Origin: Calycina herbarum
Lineage: Eukaryota; Ascomycota; Leotiomycetes; Helotiales; Pezizellaceae
Length of the DNA: 64,000 nucleotides
Direction of reading: 5' to 3'
NCBI GenBank assembly: GCA_001414485.1
Contig: LLEY01000149.1
Location: 1-64,000, forward strand
Both the position numbers and the translations under genes were made by a program. Below are positions 31,993-42,497 of this stretch, in pieces (the first letter of the stretch is position 1; every line of letters starts with the position of its first letter). Under the pieces are notes generated by a model. That model searched no databases, was not told the DNA's origin, and saw only the letters and a program-made list of their open reading frames with translations.

Positions 31993-32502
31993 TTATACTC
32001 CATCCAACCAAACATAGGTATAATTAATCTTAATTGTAAGGTTCAGAAAATCCAAGTAAGCTTGCCGCAATCTACTATTCTCAACCTTAAACTTGCCATC
32101 TTTGAAATGGAAAGTGTCTCTGGCGTCGGAGATAGGACTACGAATTCCAATTCTATCGCCCACCCAATACCTAGCCCCGTCAACATGTATCTTGATACCT
32201 GCTAAACCTTCAATGCGTCCTGTAGGCGGCCAATTGAAGTCCCAGAGGTCTTGGATCTGCACAGTGATAAAGACTCTGGTTACTGGTGCATCAGGTGCAT
32301 CTTCATCGACTGTCCATGCAATCGTCGAGGTAGGAAATACGTCGTTAGGAAGGTCGTTGAAAAAGTCCCATATCTTATCTGGCTCGAATGATTCAGCTAG
32401 CTCTTCCCGTCCTTCGTCATCGTGTCCCTTCTCGTGAATCTGCCAAAGGACGTTTTCAAAATCAGAGGTTGAGAGACTGTCGCTTGGTGGTTCTGATGCC
32501 AT
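31993..32502 (-). CDS. W-P-P family protein 3 (169 aa)
   Basis: Single intact exon; ATG at 32502-32500. Helical N-terminus (STSDFENVLWQIHEKGHDDE), then IWDFFNDLP, the core TIAWTVDEDAP..TRVFITVQIQDLWDFNWPP (W91), a Gly-Ile segment, and a C-terminal beta-like stretch (LNLTIKINYTYVWLDG). It is the longest and best preserved of the four tandem paralogs. No signal peptide, membrane segment or catalytic motif. The pattern of conserved Trp and Pro with alternating hydrophobic residues suggests a compact beta-containing domain. Function unknown. Confidence 0.65.
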   Translation of the reverse strand: MASEPPSDSLSTSDFENVLWQIHEKGHDDEGREELAESFEPDKIWDFFNDLPNDVFPTSTIAWTVDEDAPDAPVTRVFITVQIQDLWDFNWPPTGRIEGLAGIKIHVDGARYWVGDRIGIRSPISDARDTFHFKDGKFKVENSRLRQAYLDFLNLTIKINYTYVWLDGV

Positions 32503-32863
32503 TTTTTGAATATTCAGCACCGATGTGATGTGGGGGAGAGAAGGATGGGAATATGTGGGAATTAAATTTCTCAAATTCAACTATTTACAAAGAAAACTAG
32601 ATATATATTTAACAAAGCAATTCTTGCAATGGCGCTACGGCGCTCCAGAGAACAAAGAGTGAGCATAGAGAAGAATATGTCCCTGAGAATAATTCTTCCA
32701 TTGGACCCCACAGTGAACCCACATTTTGTTACTCCACGTTCTTTCCTCCACAAAGAATTATAAGTTCCGGCCTTGTAAAAAAAACGGGTCAGTATTTAAT
32801 TTTACTCATATACTCGTTGTATTCTGTAATGTACAAATAATTATCTTATGAATTGGTACATTC

Positions 32864-33365
32864 TCAGTTTGCAGCAGGTCGGGTTACAGCAGGTTCCGGT
32901 GACTCTGAAGGATCTAACCCTGCGTAGCTAAAGTTGATAGTAATAGAATACCTCTCAATGGGACTAAGTAGCCCCTGACATCCAGACACGCCATAAGAAA
33001 AATGAAACCCCCTAGGGAGTCAGCGGTCTTTGCTCTCCCCTGCCTAGCTCCAACACCAAAACCATTCAAGCCAGCCTTTATCAAAATACCCTCCTGCCTA
33101 CCGGCTTCAACTCGTCGAGGCGGCCAATGGAATGACCATTGCATGTCGGTGAGAATTACATTAAGAAATACTTTAATTTTCTCATCCTCTTCATCATAGG
33201 TCCAGCCAAATGTTGAGACGGGATGTCTGTTGAGGAGTTTGTATATAGGGAAGTCGTAGATTTGATCGGGGCGGAGGTGTTGAGAAAGTTCTTCCACTGG
33301 GATATCTGAGTATAGAAGAAATAGAAAGTTATCGATCTGAATGCGTGTGATTGGATCTGTGCCAT
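32864..33365 (-). pseudogene. W-P-P family protein 4, two frameshifts
   Basis: The ATG at 33365 is out of frame by one base with the family sequence that follows (TDPITRIQIDNFLFLLYSD, EELSQHLRPDQIYDF, STFGWTYDEEDEKIKVFLN, WSFHWPP, GILIKAGLNGFG). A second shift near 33000, at a short run of C/G, moves the C-terminus to another frame where SPIERYSITINFSYAGLD matches the end of protein 2; that frame stops at 32866-32864. The central 128 codons (33297-32914) are open. Decay by indels here contrasts with the stop-only decay in the transposons. Sequencing error in homopolymers is an alternative. Confidence 0.6.
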
Positions 33366-34262
33366 TTTCGATATTTTACTTTTGGGTGAGCAAGTTGAGG
33401 GGATATAATGTTGGGAGCTTACCTCATTTCTTCAAATACATGAAGAGAACTTTAGATCATATTGACAAAGCCAGCAACTTGTAATTGGTAGCCACGCGAG
33501 GATACAAAGAGTGAAGGTAGAGACGCTCAAAGAAGAAGAAAATATATTGAATGCCACTAACTCTGGAACTCTAGAAATCTCCACAAGAAAAGCTTCTATA
33601 AAGCTCTGTCTAACAGATGGTAAATAACCATCGCTCGCATTAGCTATTGGAGGATTTGGCATACTCCCCACTAGTAACAAACGTGACTTCTTTCAATACC
33701 TCACATGCGCACCTCTTGTGAGCCAACCCTGTTTGCTCAACAAGAGCTTGTATATAATAGCTAGCTTTTCGGTCCTCTGTTGACCTGAGCTCTTCCACTT
33801 TGTTTTGTACAGAGCCATGATATTCTCCTTTTTATGTTAGATCGCTTGTTGCTCAAAACATCCACTTCTAAGTGAAAGCACAATTGCCACGTAGAAGGGA
33901 TAGCAAAGAAAGTCCATTGGACCCCCCCCTCCTGTATCACTTATCAACTGTGAATGATGGAACTATTTCATTGGACATCATAAATATCAGCACAGATCAA
34001 AAGTGAATAGGGAGAAGTCGCATATTCCCCCTTTTCCAATCCCACGGTGAAGCGAGAAAATAACAGCCCCATGAGGCACCCCCAACTTTAGGCTGGCCTC
34101 AGAGCTTGAATGATGAACTTAAATATCCCCCTCTCATGTCTAATTTCCAAGTATCCTTCTCCACCGAGTCATCAACAAAATCTTATCAACAAACCAACCT
34201 CATCATCAGATCACTGAATCGGAAACCAAAAGCCAAAGCCAAACAGCAAACCAAAACACCAA
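33366..34262. other. Intergenic region, nothing identified
   Basis: About 0.9 kb between W-P-P gene 4 and the RING gene. A minus-strand frame at 33432-33680 has no support. Confidence 0.4.
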
Positions 34263-35300
34263 ATGGAAAACTTTCATATACCAGCATCAAAAATGTGTTA
34301 CCTCTTCTACCTGAAGTGGGAGTGTGGCCACCGCTGGAAGGGGGCAATCAACAAATGCCAAGAGTATATCCAGTCCGATTTAGTAGGAGCAGGAAAAGAG
34401 TGTCGAGAATCCGCAAGATGCATCCTCGGACAGAGCACAACTCACCAGAAACACCCCTGTTTCGCCTGTATGTTCCCGGACGTCTTCCCCCCACAAACCC
34501 CCGGAAAAAGGATCATCAATCCACTGGAATACTCTTCTCTCAGTCAGGAGGACATACCGACTGTTCCCCCAACGAACGACATCTCCCTTTCGAGCAACCA
34601 TCAGAGAAGAAGCCTCGAGTTCCTCCAAGAGAGATATGGCGATCCAATAGCTATCACCAAGGAGGTTCTGCAATCCGAGAGAGTGAGGGATCTCGCACGA
34701 CCAACAATTTTCAACGACCAGATCTTGAATGCGGAGGATTTGGAGTGGCTCGGGATGGTGTTGCAATGTCTCACCTACCGAATCAGAAAAGGTTTGGTGA
34801 ATCATGCCTTCTCGGATCCCAGGTCGACGTACAGAAAAGCGCTCTTTTACGCATACAGCAATTTGGATAGGAAGCATGCCGTGGCTCTTCTATATCGCAA
34901 ATGCGCTGAACGCATGGATAGGAGAGGACCGCTTTGCAGACCCGTCCCGCTGGATAAGCTTCCGGTAGATGCAAAGAATTGCCTAGTCTGTCTCCAGGCT
35001 CTCGGAAAGGTTAGCGATGACGGCGAGGTTGAATATCCCGTCCAGTTACCCTGCAAACACGTGTTTGGACATAAGTGTGTTGAAAATTGGGTTACTGATC
35101 GAAAACGGCAATCGTGTCCAGTGTGCCGGTTCGCCTTCCGAAAAGATGAATACATACTTCCGGGAGAGATAAATCCCCACAGCTATCGAGACGAGATACA
35201 GGGATCATCTCCAGCTTGGATGAGAAGATTTCGAAACGGCGTCATTGAGCCAGATGAATTCCCGGAGGAAGGCTGGGCGGACTATCCAGCGATTCCCTGA
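34263..35300 (+). CDS. RING-H2 finger protein, putative E3 ubiquitin ligase (345 aa)
   Basis: Single exon from the ATG at 34263 (ccaaATGGA); an in-frame ATG at 34293 would remove ten residues. The N-terminus holds a Cys/His cluster (YLKWECGHRWKG and later KHPCFACMFPD) that may bind another metal. The RING is near the C-terminus: C240-x2-C243, C264-x-H266, H270-x2-C273, C285-x2-C288, with text CLVCLQAL, LPCKHVFGHKCVENWV and SCPVCRFAF, a C3H2C3 (RING-H2) pattern. Such domains recruit E2 enzymes; a ubiquitin-ligase role is inferred from the family. No transmembrane segment; the middle is helical. Overlapping frames on both strands are shadows. Confidence 0.8.
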   Translation: MENFHIPASKMCYLFYLKWECGHRWKGAINKCQEYIQSDLVGAGKECRESARCILGQSTTHQKHPCFACMFPDVFPPQTPGKRIINPLEYSSLSQEDIPTVPPTNDISLSSNHQRRSLEFLQERYGDPIAITKEVLQSERVRDLARPTIFNDQILNAEDLEWLGMVLQCLTYRIRKGLVNHAFSDPRSTYRKALFYAYSNLDRKHAVALLYRKCAERMDRRGPLCRPVPLDKLPVDAKNCLVCLQALGKVSDDGEVEYPVQLPCKHVFGHKCVENWVTDRKRQSCPVCRFAFRKDEYILPGEINPHSYRDEIQGSSPAWMRRFRNGVIEPDEFPEEGWADYPAIP

Positions 35301-37051
35301 GTACTCGATGAATTGGGATGGAAATGCCAATGATGTGATGGGAGGAAAAAGAGAGAAGAGAACGGGAAAAGGGTTATTTTCTGCAAAGAGGCCGATTATA
35401 GATTGTGATGGATAATATACGTGTGCTCTGATAGGAGGAGGTGTACCACAAAGATATGTAGACTGTCTAGCAACAAATATCAATATAAATTGCAAACATG
35501 ACCACTTTCCCCCTAATAATGTACTGAGACCTGTCCACTTTTATCCACTTGACTACAGGTGTAGTAGCACCCTTTAGATTTCAGTGAGCTAAGCTTGTAT
35601 GACTGAACAGAAGGAAATTGACCAACAAATACTTCGAGAAATACAGCCCTAGAAATAGAGGTTTTGGAAGCTGTAAAATAACCCACTGAGCTAATAGAAT
35701 ACCCATTAAACAGGTGGGGGGAGATCCGCATCCTCCCACCTAGTAAATCAACGAATCGAAAAATCAAAACAAAATATATAGAAAACTGAAACTCCGGCAT
35801 GAACAAACGCCACTCAACTGGTCTTTGGTCTAAAATGCATTTGAAAAATACACTTGGACACTCCGCTTAGAGAGAAGAAATCCACAACTGACTTTCACGC
35901 ATCACCCCGCACTTCGCATCCAGTAACCAAGGCCGCCGCACCACCCAAGGGGAAGTACACAATTCCAAAGCTTTTCGAGATAACCTCATAACTCCCAGAA
36001 CATGTGGCAATTTTTGCAGATTCTGCAAACACGATTTATCCTAACCTCAATTTTTGTTTCGTCATGGAACCCGATTTCTCCACCCAACCAATCCCGCGTT
36101 CCCATCCCCCTACCAACCCTCTTGCCACCCCTTATTCCTACATATACGTCTTTTCTGCAGACACTTGGGGTTCGAGGGTTGGGTACTCTAGAGAAGGGGT
36201 GTGAAATAGGTTGAGGTCGCTCGGGTTGGTTGGTTGTTCAAATCGCGTGAATAGGAAGTTTGGAGGAAACCTGGAAAAATCATGTTAGCAAAGCCATATA
36301 TCGCGATTGAGGGCAAGAAATCAGAGGAGAAGTGTATGTCTATTGAACTGAATTTCCGAATAGTATGCATTTAATTCACAAAGTCAAATGTAGCAGTAAA
36401 AGTTCTCGTTGTAGAAGGAAAGGACGCACCTTCCAAGACGACCTTGACCACAGTCGAGCTACATAGCACGTGATACGAGAGTCAAACCTAATTCCCCCCT
36501 GCCTCCCAAAAGTCTAACAAACTCTAAAGACACAACAAAAATATACAAAAAATATAGCACAAGTCCACAGCAGCCAATTAACCTTTGAATACAACGTTTC
36601 AAGCTTTAAATGCTGTATTGTAGAGTTATTTCAAGTTTTAGCTATTTTTCGAAGGAACAAAATAGACAATCAAGGCGGCAGTAAAACCCCTCGATACATC
36701 TCGTTGTTCTAGTTTTCTAGTATTTTCCAAACCCAGATAACTTAGAATAATTGAGACTGATTATTCCATCTATCTAGGTCACTTTTAGATTGTTCTAAGT
36801 GTCTACGGAGGATAATGTACTATATAGCCTAGTAAGCTGGAGCAACTTGAAGGGGTAGAAAACCGAAGTATTTACTGTCGCTTTTACTGACCAAAGTGAG
36901 CCAGCCCCACTGAGATCACTCAGCTATAGAGTTCTGAATTTCTATACGTCTATACTCTTATACTGTCTGTAAGCTCACTTGTCCTACCAACTCATACCAC
37001 ACGCACGTGGTTCGTCTCAATCATCTCCGTTTTTGTCGAACAAAAATCGAT
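35301..37051. other. Intergenic region, nothing identified
   Basis: About 1.75 kb with only small, unsupported frames. It holds the 3' ends of the RING gene and of the HET gene, which converge. Confidence 0.4.
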
Positions 37052-38957
37052 CTATACGATACAAATCTCCACAGGTTCCACATCCGCATCGATCCATTCG
37101 AATTCCACGTGCTTGACGTAAGTGCGCCCTATTTGGCTCAAAAGCTCTGCCAGAGTAGCTTCAGGCTCATAAACAATGGGCTCAACTTTCGCCACCGTTG
37201 GAGGTCGGCTGAGATATGAAAGAGGAAATCCTGGATCGAGATTCAACACACCAACACGCTCATAGACAACGCGAGTATAGTCCGAGTTAGCACGTAAGAC
37301 TAATCCAGCGAGTCTCTTCTGTTTTACATCCAGTTCCCAAACCCATCTCCATTGCCTCAGAGGCAGGAAGTAGAGTTTGTCTGTTGTCCATTTCCTATCG
37401 ACTTCAGCGTCGAACAAAACATCATTCAAGCCGGGTGTGAGGGTTCTTGGTCTCTGAATCTCGACCAAGTATCCCCGGAGCAAAATGCTGGCGCTTTCCA
37501 CTGCACCAGTTGCATCACTACCAGCAGGCTTGACATCAACATCCAGTATTTCGACATAATCCCTTTCCTCCAGCTCATCATCTTGAACGAACTTGACGTC
37601 CATATCGATGGATGCCCAGCTCCAAGAAGGAGCACGATATTCTTTTGGACGTGTTCCATGGGCGACGTTGGAGATCATTTTTTGCCAGAGCAACTCATTT
37701 ACCAGATTCTTCCGCCAAAGACCGGCAACACACTCGTCATTAAACAGCTGTGCGAACTCCTTTGTCAAACCAGAAATAGCGATAAGCTTGTCGCTAGGCA
37801 TCGTTGCTTCGCAGCGTGTGTATCTGCTCAGCATTTGCCTCCACAATCCATATTTGCCCCTCTCTTCGATTGAAGACAACTTGGGAGTGGCCTCGTCCCA
37901 TGCTTTCACCATCGGGTCACCCTTCGGTAGCTCCTCTGGCATCCCACCTGGAAATGACTCGCTTGCTCGCAATTCCCTGCATTCCCAGAACAATTGATGT
38001 TTGCTGAAGTAGACTGTCCCAGGCGATAGAACTCTCTCCTGGAGTACCCATGCCCGGCCGTTGAGAGGAATATATGCGACTGCTTCGTCCTAGTGCCACA
38101 GAGGAATTGAATAGTATGCTGGTTGAAAAATGGATCGGATACCCTTAGATTCTATCTTGTACGGATGTACAAGACTTGGTTCCCGTGGGCGAAACATCCA
38201 CCAGATTCATCAAACGGGCTCCATCCAGGACATCTCCATCTTCTCCTTGTAAAATACACAAACAGTCGATCCAGATGTACCGGAATCCCAACTGCCGGGT
38301 TGCACAGATTGCGTCTCGGAAATCTTTAGCTAATTCTGCAGTTGGCACCCCGAGTCGAAAATCTTTCTCGTTAGCTTTTGTGAGCTTCTTAAACTCCGCA
38401 TCCTTACCCCAGCAATGGCTCAAAGCCAGGTAGGATGTAGAGAGGTCGCTTGGGGCTTTCAGCTTCGCTGTCAATATAACGTGCATATCACGATCTTGGT
38501 CCTTGCCAACGTCAGTCAGCCGGGTGGGAAGCCATGTTTTGTCGACGGGGGAAAGCCACGTTTTTGGGCCAGGCTTGTCATTGCAAAGTACATGATTGTC
38601 AAGACAATCCTTATGCCAGTGCCCTATAACTCTCCAGCTACTTTCGTCGCTCGTGTTGTGCGAAAAAAGTGGCGCCAAAGGCGCAAAGTCTTCCTACAAC
38701 CAACTTTTGCAAGCATGGCCAAGAACGGCTCCAAAAGAAAACATACATGGAGAATTAGATTCATCGACAGACGCAAACAACTGAAACACCCTTATTAATT
38801 TTCTTGGTCCCCCTCCTGGAGGAGGCCACATGAACTCTAGGCTAATACTATCGGCGGGAAGAGGAGGATCCTCTCTGCCACGGAACGGTGGGCACATACG
38901 GCATTCAATTCGGGCCAAGGGGTGATGGCGACAGAACTCATGATCCTCCTGCGACAT
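37052..38957 (-). CDS. HET-domain (heterokaryon incompatibility) protein, possibly damaged (about 591 aa)
   Basis: Proposed exons 38957-38747, 38689-38163, 38089-37052. The first intron (GTATGT..GGAAG) rejoins ESNSP to YFAPLAPLFSHNT. The HET signature is clear: YLALSHCWGK, then FRDAICATRQLGFRYIWIDC and LCILQ, and in exon 3 LNGRAWVLQERVLSPGTVYF and FWECREL. The C-terminal half ends with YRAPSWSWASIDMD and a family-typical tail. HET domains trigger cell death on fusion of unlike strains. Between ILQGEDGDVLDGARLMN and LNGRAW the usual M..VY..A..TIAA block is missing and two stop codons must lie in an intron whose donor (GTACAA or GTGGAT) is weak. At the 5' end a conserved-looking stretch (GEASCFFCAHLWDI) lies just before the ATG with no in-frame start. 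The gene may be a pseudogene. Confidence 0.6.
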
Positions 38958-39609
38958 AATGTCCCACAGATGAGCGCAGAAAAAGCAGCTGGCTTCACCC
39001 GCCTTCCTGAATGCGTACGCACTTTAACTGTGCACTTTTTTGGTTCTGCCATTTTGTTGAAGCAGACATTTTGAAAGCTTCTGGCATTTGCTGCAGAGCG
39101 GCAAGGTTGTTGGAGTGATGTCTACGAGCTAGCGAGCAACAAGACAGCGAATCATAGAATACAATAGATGTATCTTAAAATGGAGGCTGATTAGAAGATA
39201 TTTTTCTACTCGAAATGTTGGGGACGCGATGTTTTTTGGAAACAAAATAGCCCCCAGATTTACCTCGGTTGCCTAACAGTACTCTGTCACAGGCATGGTT
39301 CATCGCGATATGCAGCATGCTTAATAATCTAAACCGCTGGGCCCATCATCGATGATAATATCAGGATTGTAACTTTGGGGGCGGAAAAAACATCCAGCCG
39401 AGTAACGTGAAACTTCTCAATCAAACCCTTTTCTTCAGGGAAATTATAACTATAATCCTGTGGGGATAGGTGAGCAAATAAAAGCAGGCTTAAAAATTAT
39501 AGCGCAACAGAAATGCCTGATTCTGGAAGAGGAAAATAGAGATAAAAGCGCCAAAGAACTAAACGACCGCGTATAACAAAAACAAAACAAACATTATCGG
39601 AACACAGTA
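38958..39609. other. 5' flank of the HET gene up to the pogo element
   Basis: No gene supported. The first 100 bases contain the out-of-frame ATG (39052) with a Lys-rich start that may be a shifted N-terminus of the HET protein. Confidence 0.4.
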
Positions 39610-39759
39610 ATCGTTCGGCTCCACTTCTCACCCACTTCGCTTCGCTTAGTAGGTGAGGGAGTGTAATACGAGGTTTTCAGCAATACACGTGTTTTTTAAT
39701 AAATTATTACCCCTCCTACTCTATAACCATTTATTCCACCACCACCACCTTAATTAAAC

Positions 39760-41444
39760 ATGGTTGCATCACGAGATATCGAAGACCGGATCTAGGAGGG
39801 TATCCGCCGCTTACAACTTAATCCTAGCGCTAAAAAGAAGGCTACGGCGGCCTAGTTTAATGTCCTGTACGAGCGATTACGGATGAGAATACAAGGACGA
39901 CCAGCCTCCTACATACGCGGCGGACATAATAAGAAACTCGCAGAACCGGAGGATAAGGCTCTTAGAGAGTATATGATGATGTTACACGGCACTGGAAAGT
40001 CTGCGAACCTCGAAACTCTCGTCCTTGCTGCGAACCGACTTCTTTGGTATAACGGGCAGAACACTATAGCATCGAAGAGGTGGGGGAAGGTGTGGATGGC
40101 AAGGAATAAGGAGTTTGTGAAGACGCTTTACGCGAAGCCTTTCTCGTCTAAGAGGAGGGACGCGCATATAAAGGAGGATGTGGACGACCACTTCAAGGAC
40201 TTACGTTGTATAGAGCACTGGGGTATATAGAGTGAAGACATCTACAACTTCGATGAGACTGGTTTCCAGATAGGCGCTGCGTGTGGAGATAAGGTGATTG
40301 CTTTAAAGGATTGCGAAGCTGCGTTTATTTCTGATCTAGAGAATAGAGAGCTTGTTACTGTAGTTGCAACAATCAACTGGGGAGGCAAGAAGATCCTACC
40401 GATGATCATCTTTAAAGGCGCGTATCACTTGCGTAAGGACTTTGACAACACTATGGACCCGAACACCTACTGGGCACGTTCCGAGATAGCATTTATGAAC
40501 GACCGACTTGGTATGAAATATATTGAACATTTCGACCTTTTTACTAAGGATTCTATATACGGGAGATATCGTCTTCTTCTCTTTGATGGCCATGGATCGC
40601 ACTTAACCTAGAACTTCGTAGACTACTGCTGGAAGCATCGTATACGGCCGTTCCGACTTCCTCCTCACCTTATACACGTTCTTTAACCTCTAGATGTAGG
40701 GGTGTTTTAGGCTCTTAAGCATTGGTTTAAGAGGGCACTTCTTAAGGAGTTGTTCGATGGGGCTAAGGAGGTTAATAAGGTAGATTTCTTTAGGTTTTTT
40801 TAAGTCTTCTGGGATCGTACTTTTACTCTTAGTACTATCTAGTCCTCGTTTCGCAAGACAGGTCTTATCCTATATAGCCCAGAACCAGTCCTTAAGAAAC
40901 TTAAGTTATACGAGGCTAAGTAGTCAGTAGAGGAGGAATGGGAGAAAGAAGAAGAGGAGGAGGAAGAGGACGAGTTTCTAGCCTTCGTTACCCCGCCACC
41001 CCGCACACCCTCCCTCGAGCCTATATTCGCAGACTGGCCGACCCCTCTTATAATGCGTATAAGAAAGAAGGGAGTGGATTATATACGCGAGCGTACATTA
41101 GGAGCTATCGAGCGCCAGGAGCCTATTACACCTTCTGTTCTTCGCGTACAAGATAAACTCGAGTCTATAAGCCGATCCTCAATGCTTAAAGGAGCCCTAG
41201 CCTCTAATAGGCTCTACGATCTTTCCATAGCTGAGGCACGTCGTAAACCGAAGAAGGATGTAAACAAGGTGGTTTAGAAGTACGGGGAGCTATATAGGCA
41301 TCAAGCTTTGAAGGATATGAAGGATGAGAGGCAGGAGGAGGCTAGGGTAGTAAATACTAGGAACGTAAGGATCTCGAGGACCTGGAAGCCAAAATGGAAG
41401 TCTATTTTTAGACAGCTTTTAGAAACTGTTCCTAGAATAGGAGT
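39760..41444 (+). pseudogene. Pogo-type transposase with about ten in-frame stops and a replaced C-terminus
   Basis: From the ATG at 39760 one frame runs to 41499 without any indel. N-terminal DNA-binding part: RIQGRPASYIRGGHNKKLA, then RWGKVWMARNKEF. Catalytic Asp residues are all kept: YNFDETGFQIG, LLLFDGHGSHLT and PLDVGVF. An Asp/Glu-rich segment (WEKEEEEEEEDEF) follows. Around ten TAG/TAA codons replace Gln or Trp (for example at 40228, 40609, 40681, 41275), all explainable by C-to-T or G-to-A. From 41445 the frame reads into a miniature element, so the last 18 codons are not original. Inactive as it stands. Confidence 0.85.
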
Positions 41445-41556
41445 GTCACGTACAAAATCGGGTGGAAAACGCTTTCAGGAGCCTTGTATTAGGAGGTGAA
41501 AACTCTGCTATATATACAGGGAAAATGGAGTGTCATGTGACCCCATTTCTCGTGAC
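41445..41556. mobile_element. 112-bp miniature inverted-repeat element, copy 1
   Basis: Begins GTCACGTACAAAATCGGG and ends ATTTCTCGTGAC, with short inverted ends (GTCACG/CGTGAC). It matches copies at 42187-42315 and 61861-61973. This copy sits at the 3' end of the pogo transposase frame. Confidence 0.75.
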
Positions 41557-42186
41557 ACACCCCTTAGGTCTAGGAAAGAGACAACTTCCTAGGCCTATAA
41601 CAACAGGCTAGATTGCAGAAGAACCCCTTGACTATATCGCCCCCTATTCCTGCTAGAGAGAATTCCGCGGAGCTACGCAGATTGCTTAGACTCACTAACG
41701 GCGATTCCGTAGCATTCTCAAGGGTAAGTTCCCACTTCCAGATCCTGTCCGACTTCCTCCCTTATACTCTGGCGTCTGGCAACTCTGGCTCTGGCTCTGG
41801 CTTTTAGTGAGGACAGTGGGTGGCGTTCGTAGAGGTGGTGGCTCGTAGCCAGTTCTTGTACTGCCAGCTTCGTAGAGTACTGGGCTTCCGAATTCGAGGT
41901 GTCTTCGAGCACCCCTTAGAGTGGCCAGCGCGCCGCTGGGCACCCGGTTTAACTGCCTACTCGCAGTAGGGCTTTGTGTAAGCTCTTCGAGAGAGTGAGC
42001 TGCCGAATTGAGGTGTGCCAGCTTCGTAGCTGGGCTTCCGAGTGCTCGTCGTCGAGAGTGAGCATCGAGGAGGGGTTGATTACGCTGACTGACAGCGGAG
42101 AAGCGTTTTCCTTGTACGGAGCAATGTTGATTATTGTACTGCGGATATGTTGTAGTGATTGTGGTTGCTAGACCGGGCTCATAACT

Positions 42187-42315
42187 GTCACGTACAAAAT
42201 CGGGTGGAAAACGCTCTGAAGAGCTTGTATTTGTGGGGGGGGGGGCCATGGCCTCTTATATATACGTGAAAAGGCACCCCTGACAGCGTAGCCGAGGGGT
42301 CCACTTTTACGTGAC
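42187..42315. mobile_element. Miniature inverted-repeat element, copy 2 (129 bp)
   Basis: Starts GTCACGTACAAAATCGGG like copy 1, contains an 11-base G run, and ends TTTTACGTGAC. The middle has diverged from copies 1 and 3. It lies inside the pogo element near its right end. Confidence 0.7.
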
Positions 42316-42497
42316 AAGGAGGTTATGATAATTAGATATATAGTATATATAAATATAATAGTTGTTGATTTTTTGTGGATTTATGTCTATTTAGAGTCCT
42401 ATTTTTATCTAAAAGTACGTGTATTGCTGAAAACCTCGTATTGCACTCCCTCACCCACTAAGCGAAGCGAAGTGGGTGAGAAGTGGAGCCGAACGAT

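Larger units (their letters stand above)
39610..42497 (+). mobile_element. Pogo-class DNA transposon with 81-bp inverted repeats
   Basis: A 2888-bp element between TA dinucleotides (39608-39609, 42498-42499). The 81-bp terminal repeats (39610-39690 and 42417-42497), starting ATCGTTCGGCTCCACTTCTC, differ at about two positions and contain an internal palindrome around CTCACCCACTTCGCTTCGCT. It encodes a transposase whose 3' end is displaced by a miniature element (41445-41556). About 630 bases of unknown sequence and a second miniature element (42187-42315) follow before the right end. Confidence 0.9.

Noticed and set aside
41695..42249. 184-codon minus-strand frame inside the pogo element
   Set aside because: It runs across a miniature element copy and Ser/Arg-rich low-complexity sequence, has no recognisable domain, and starts inside the miniature element's G run.
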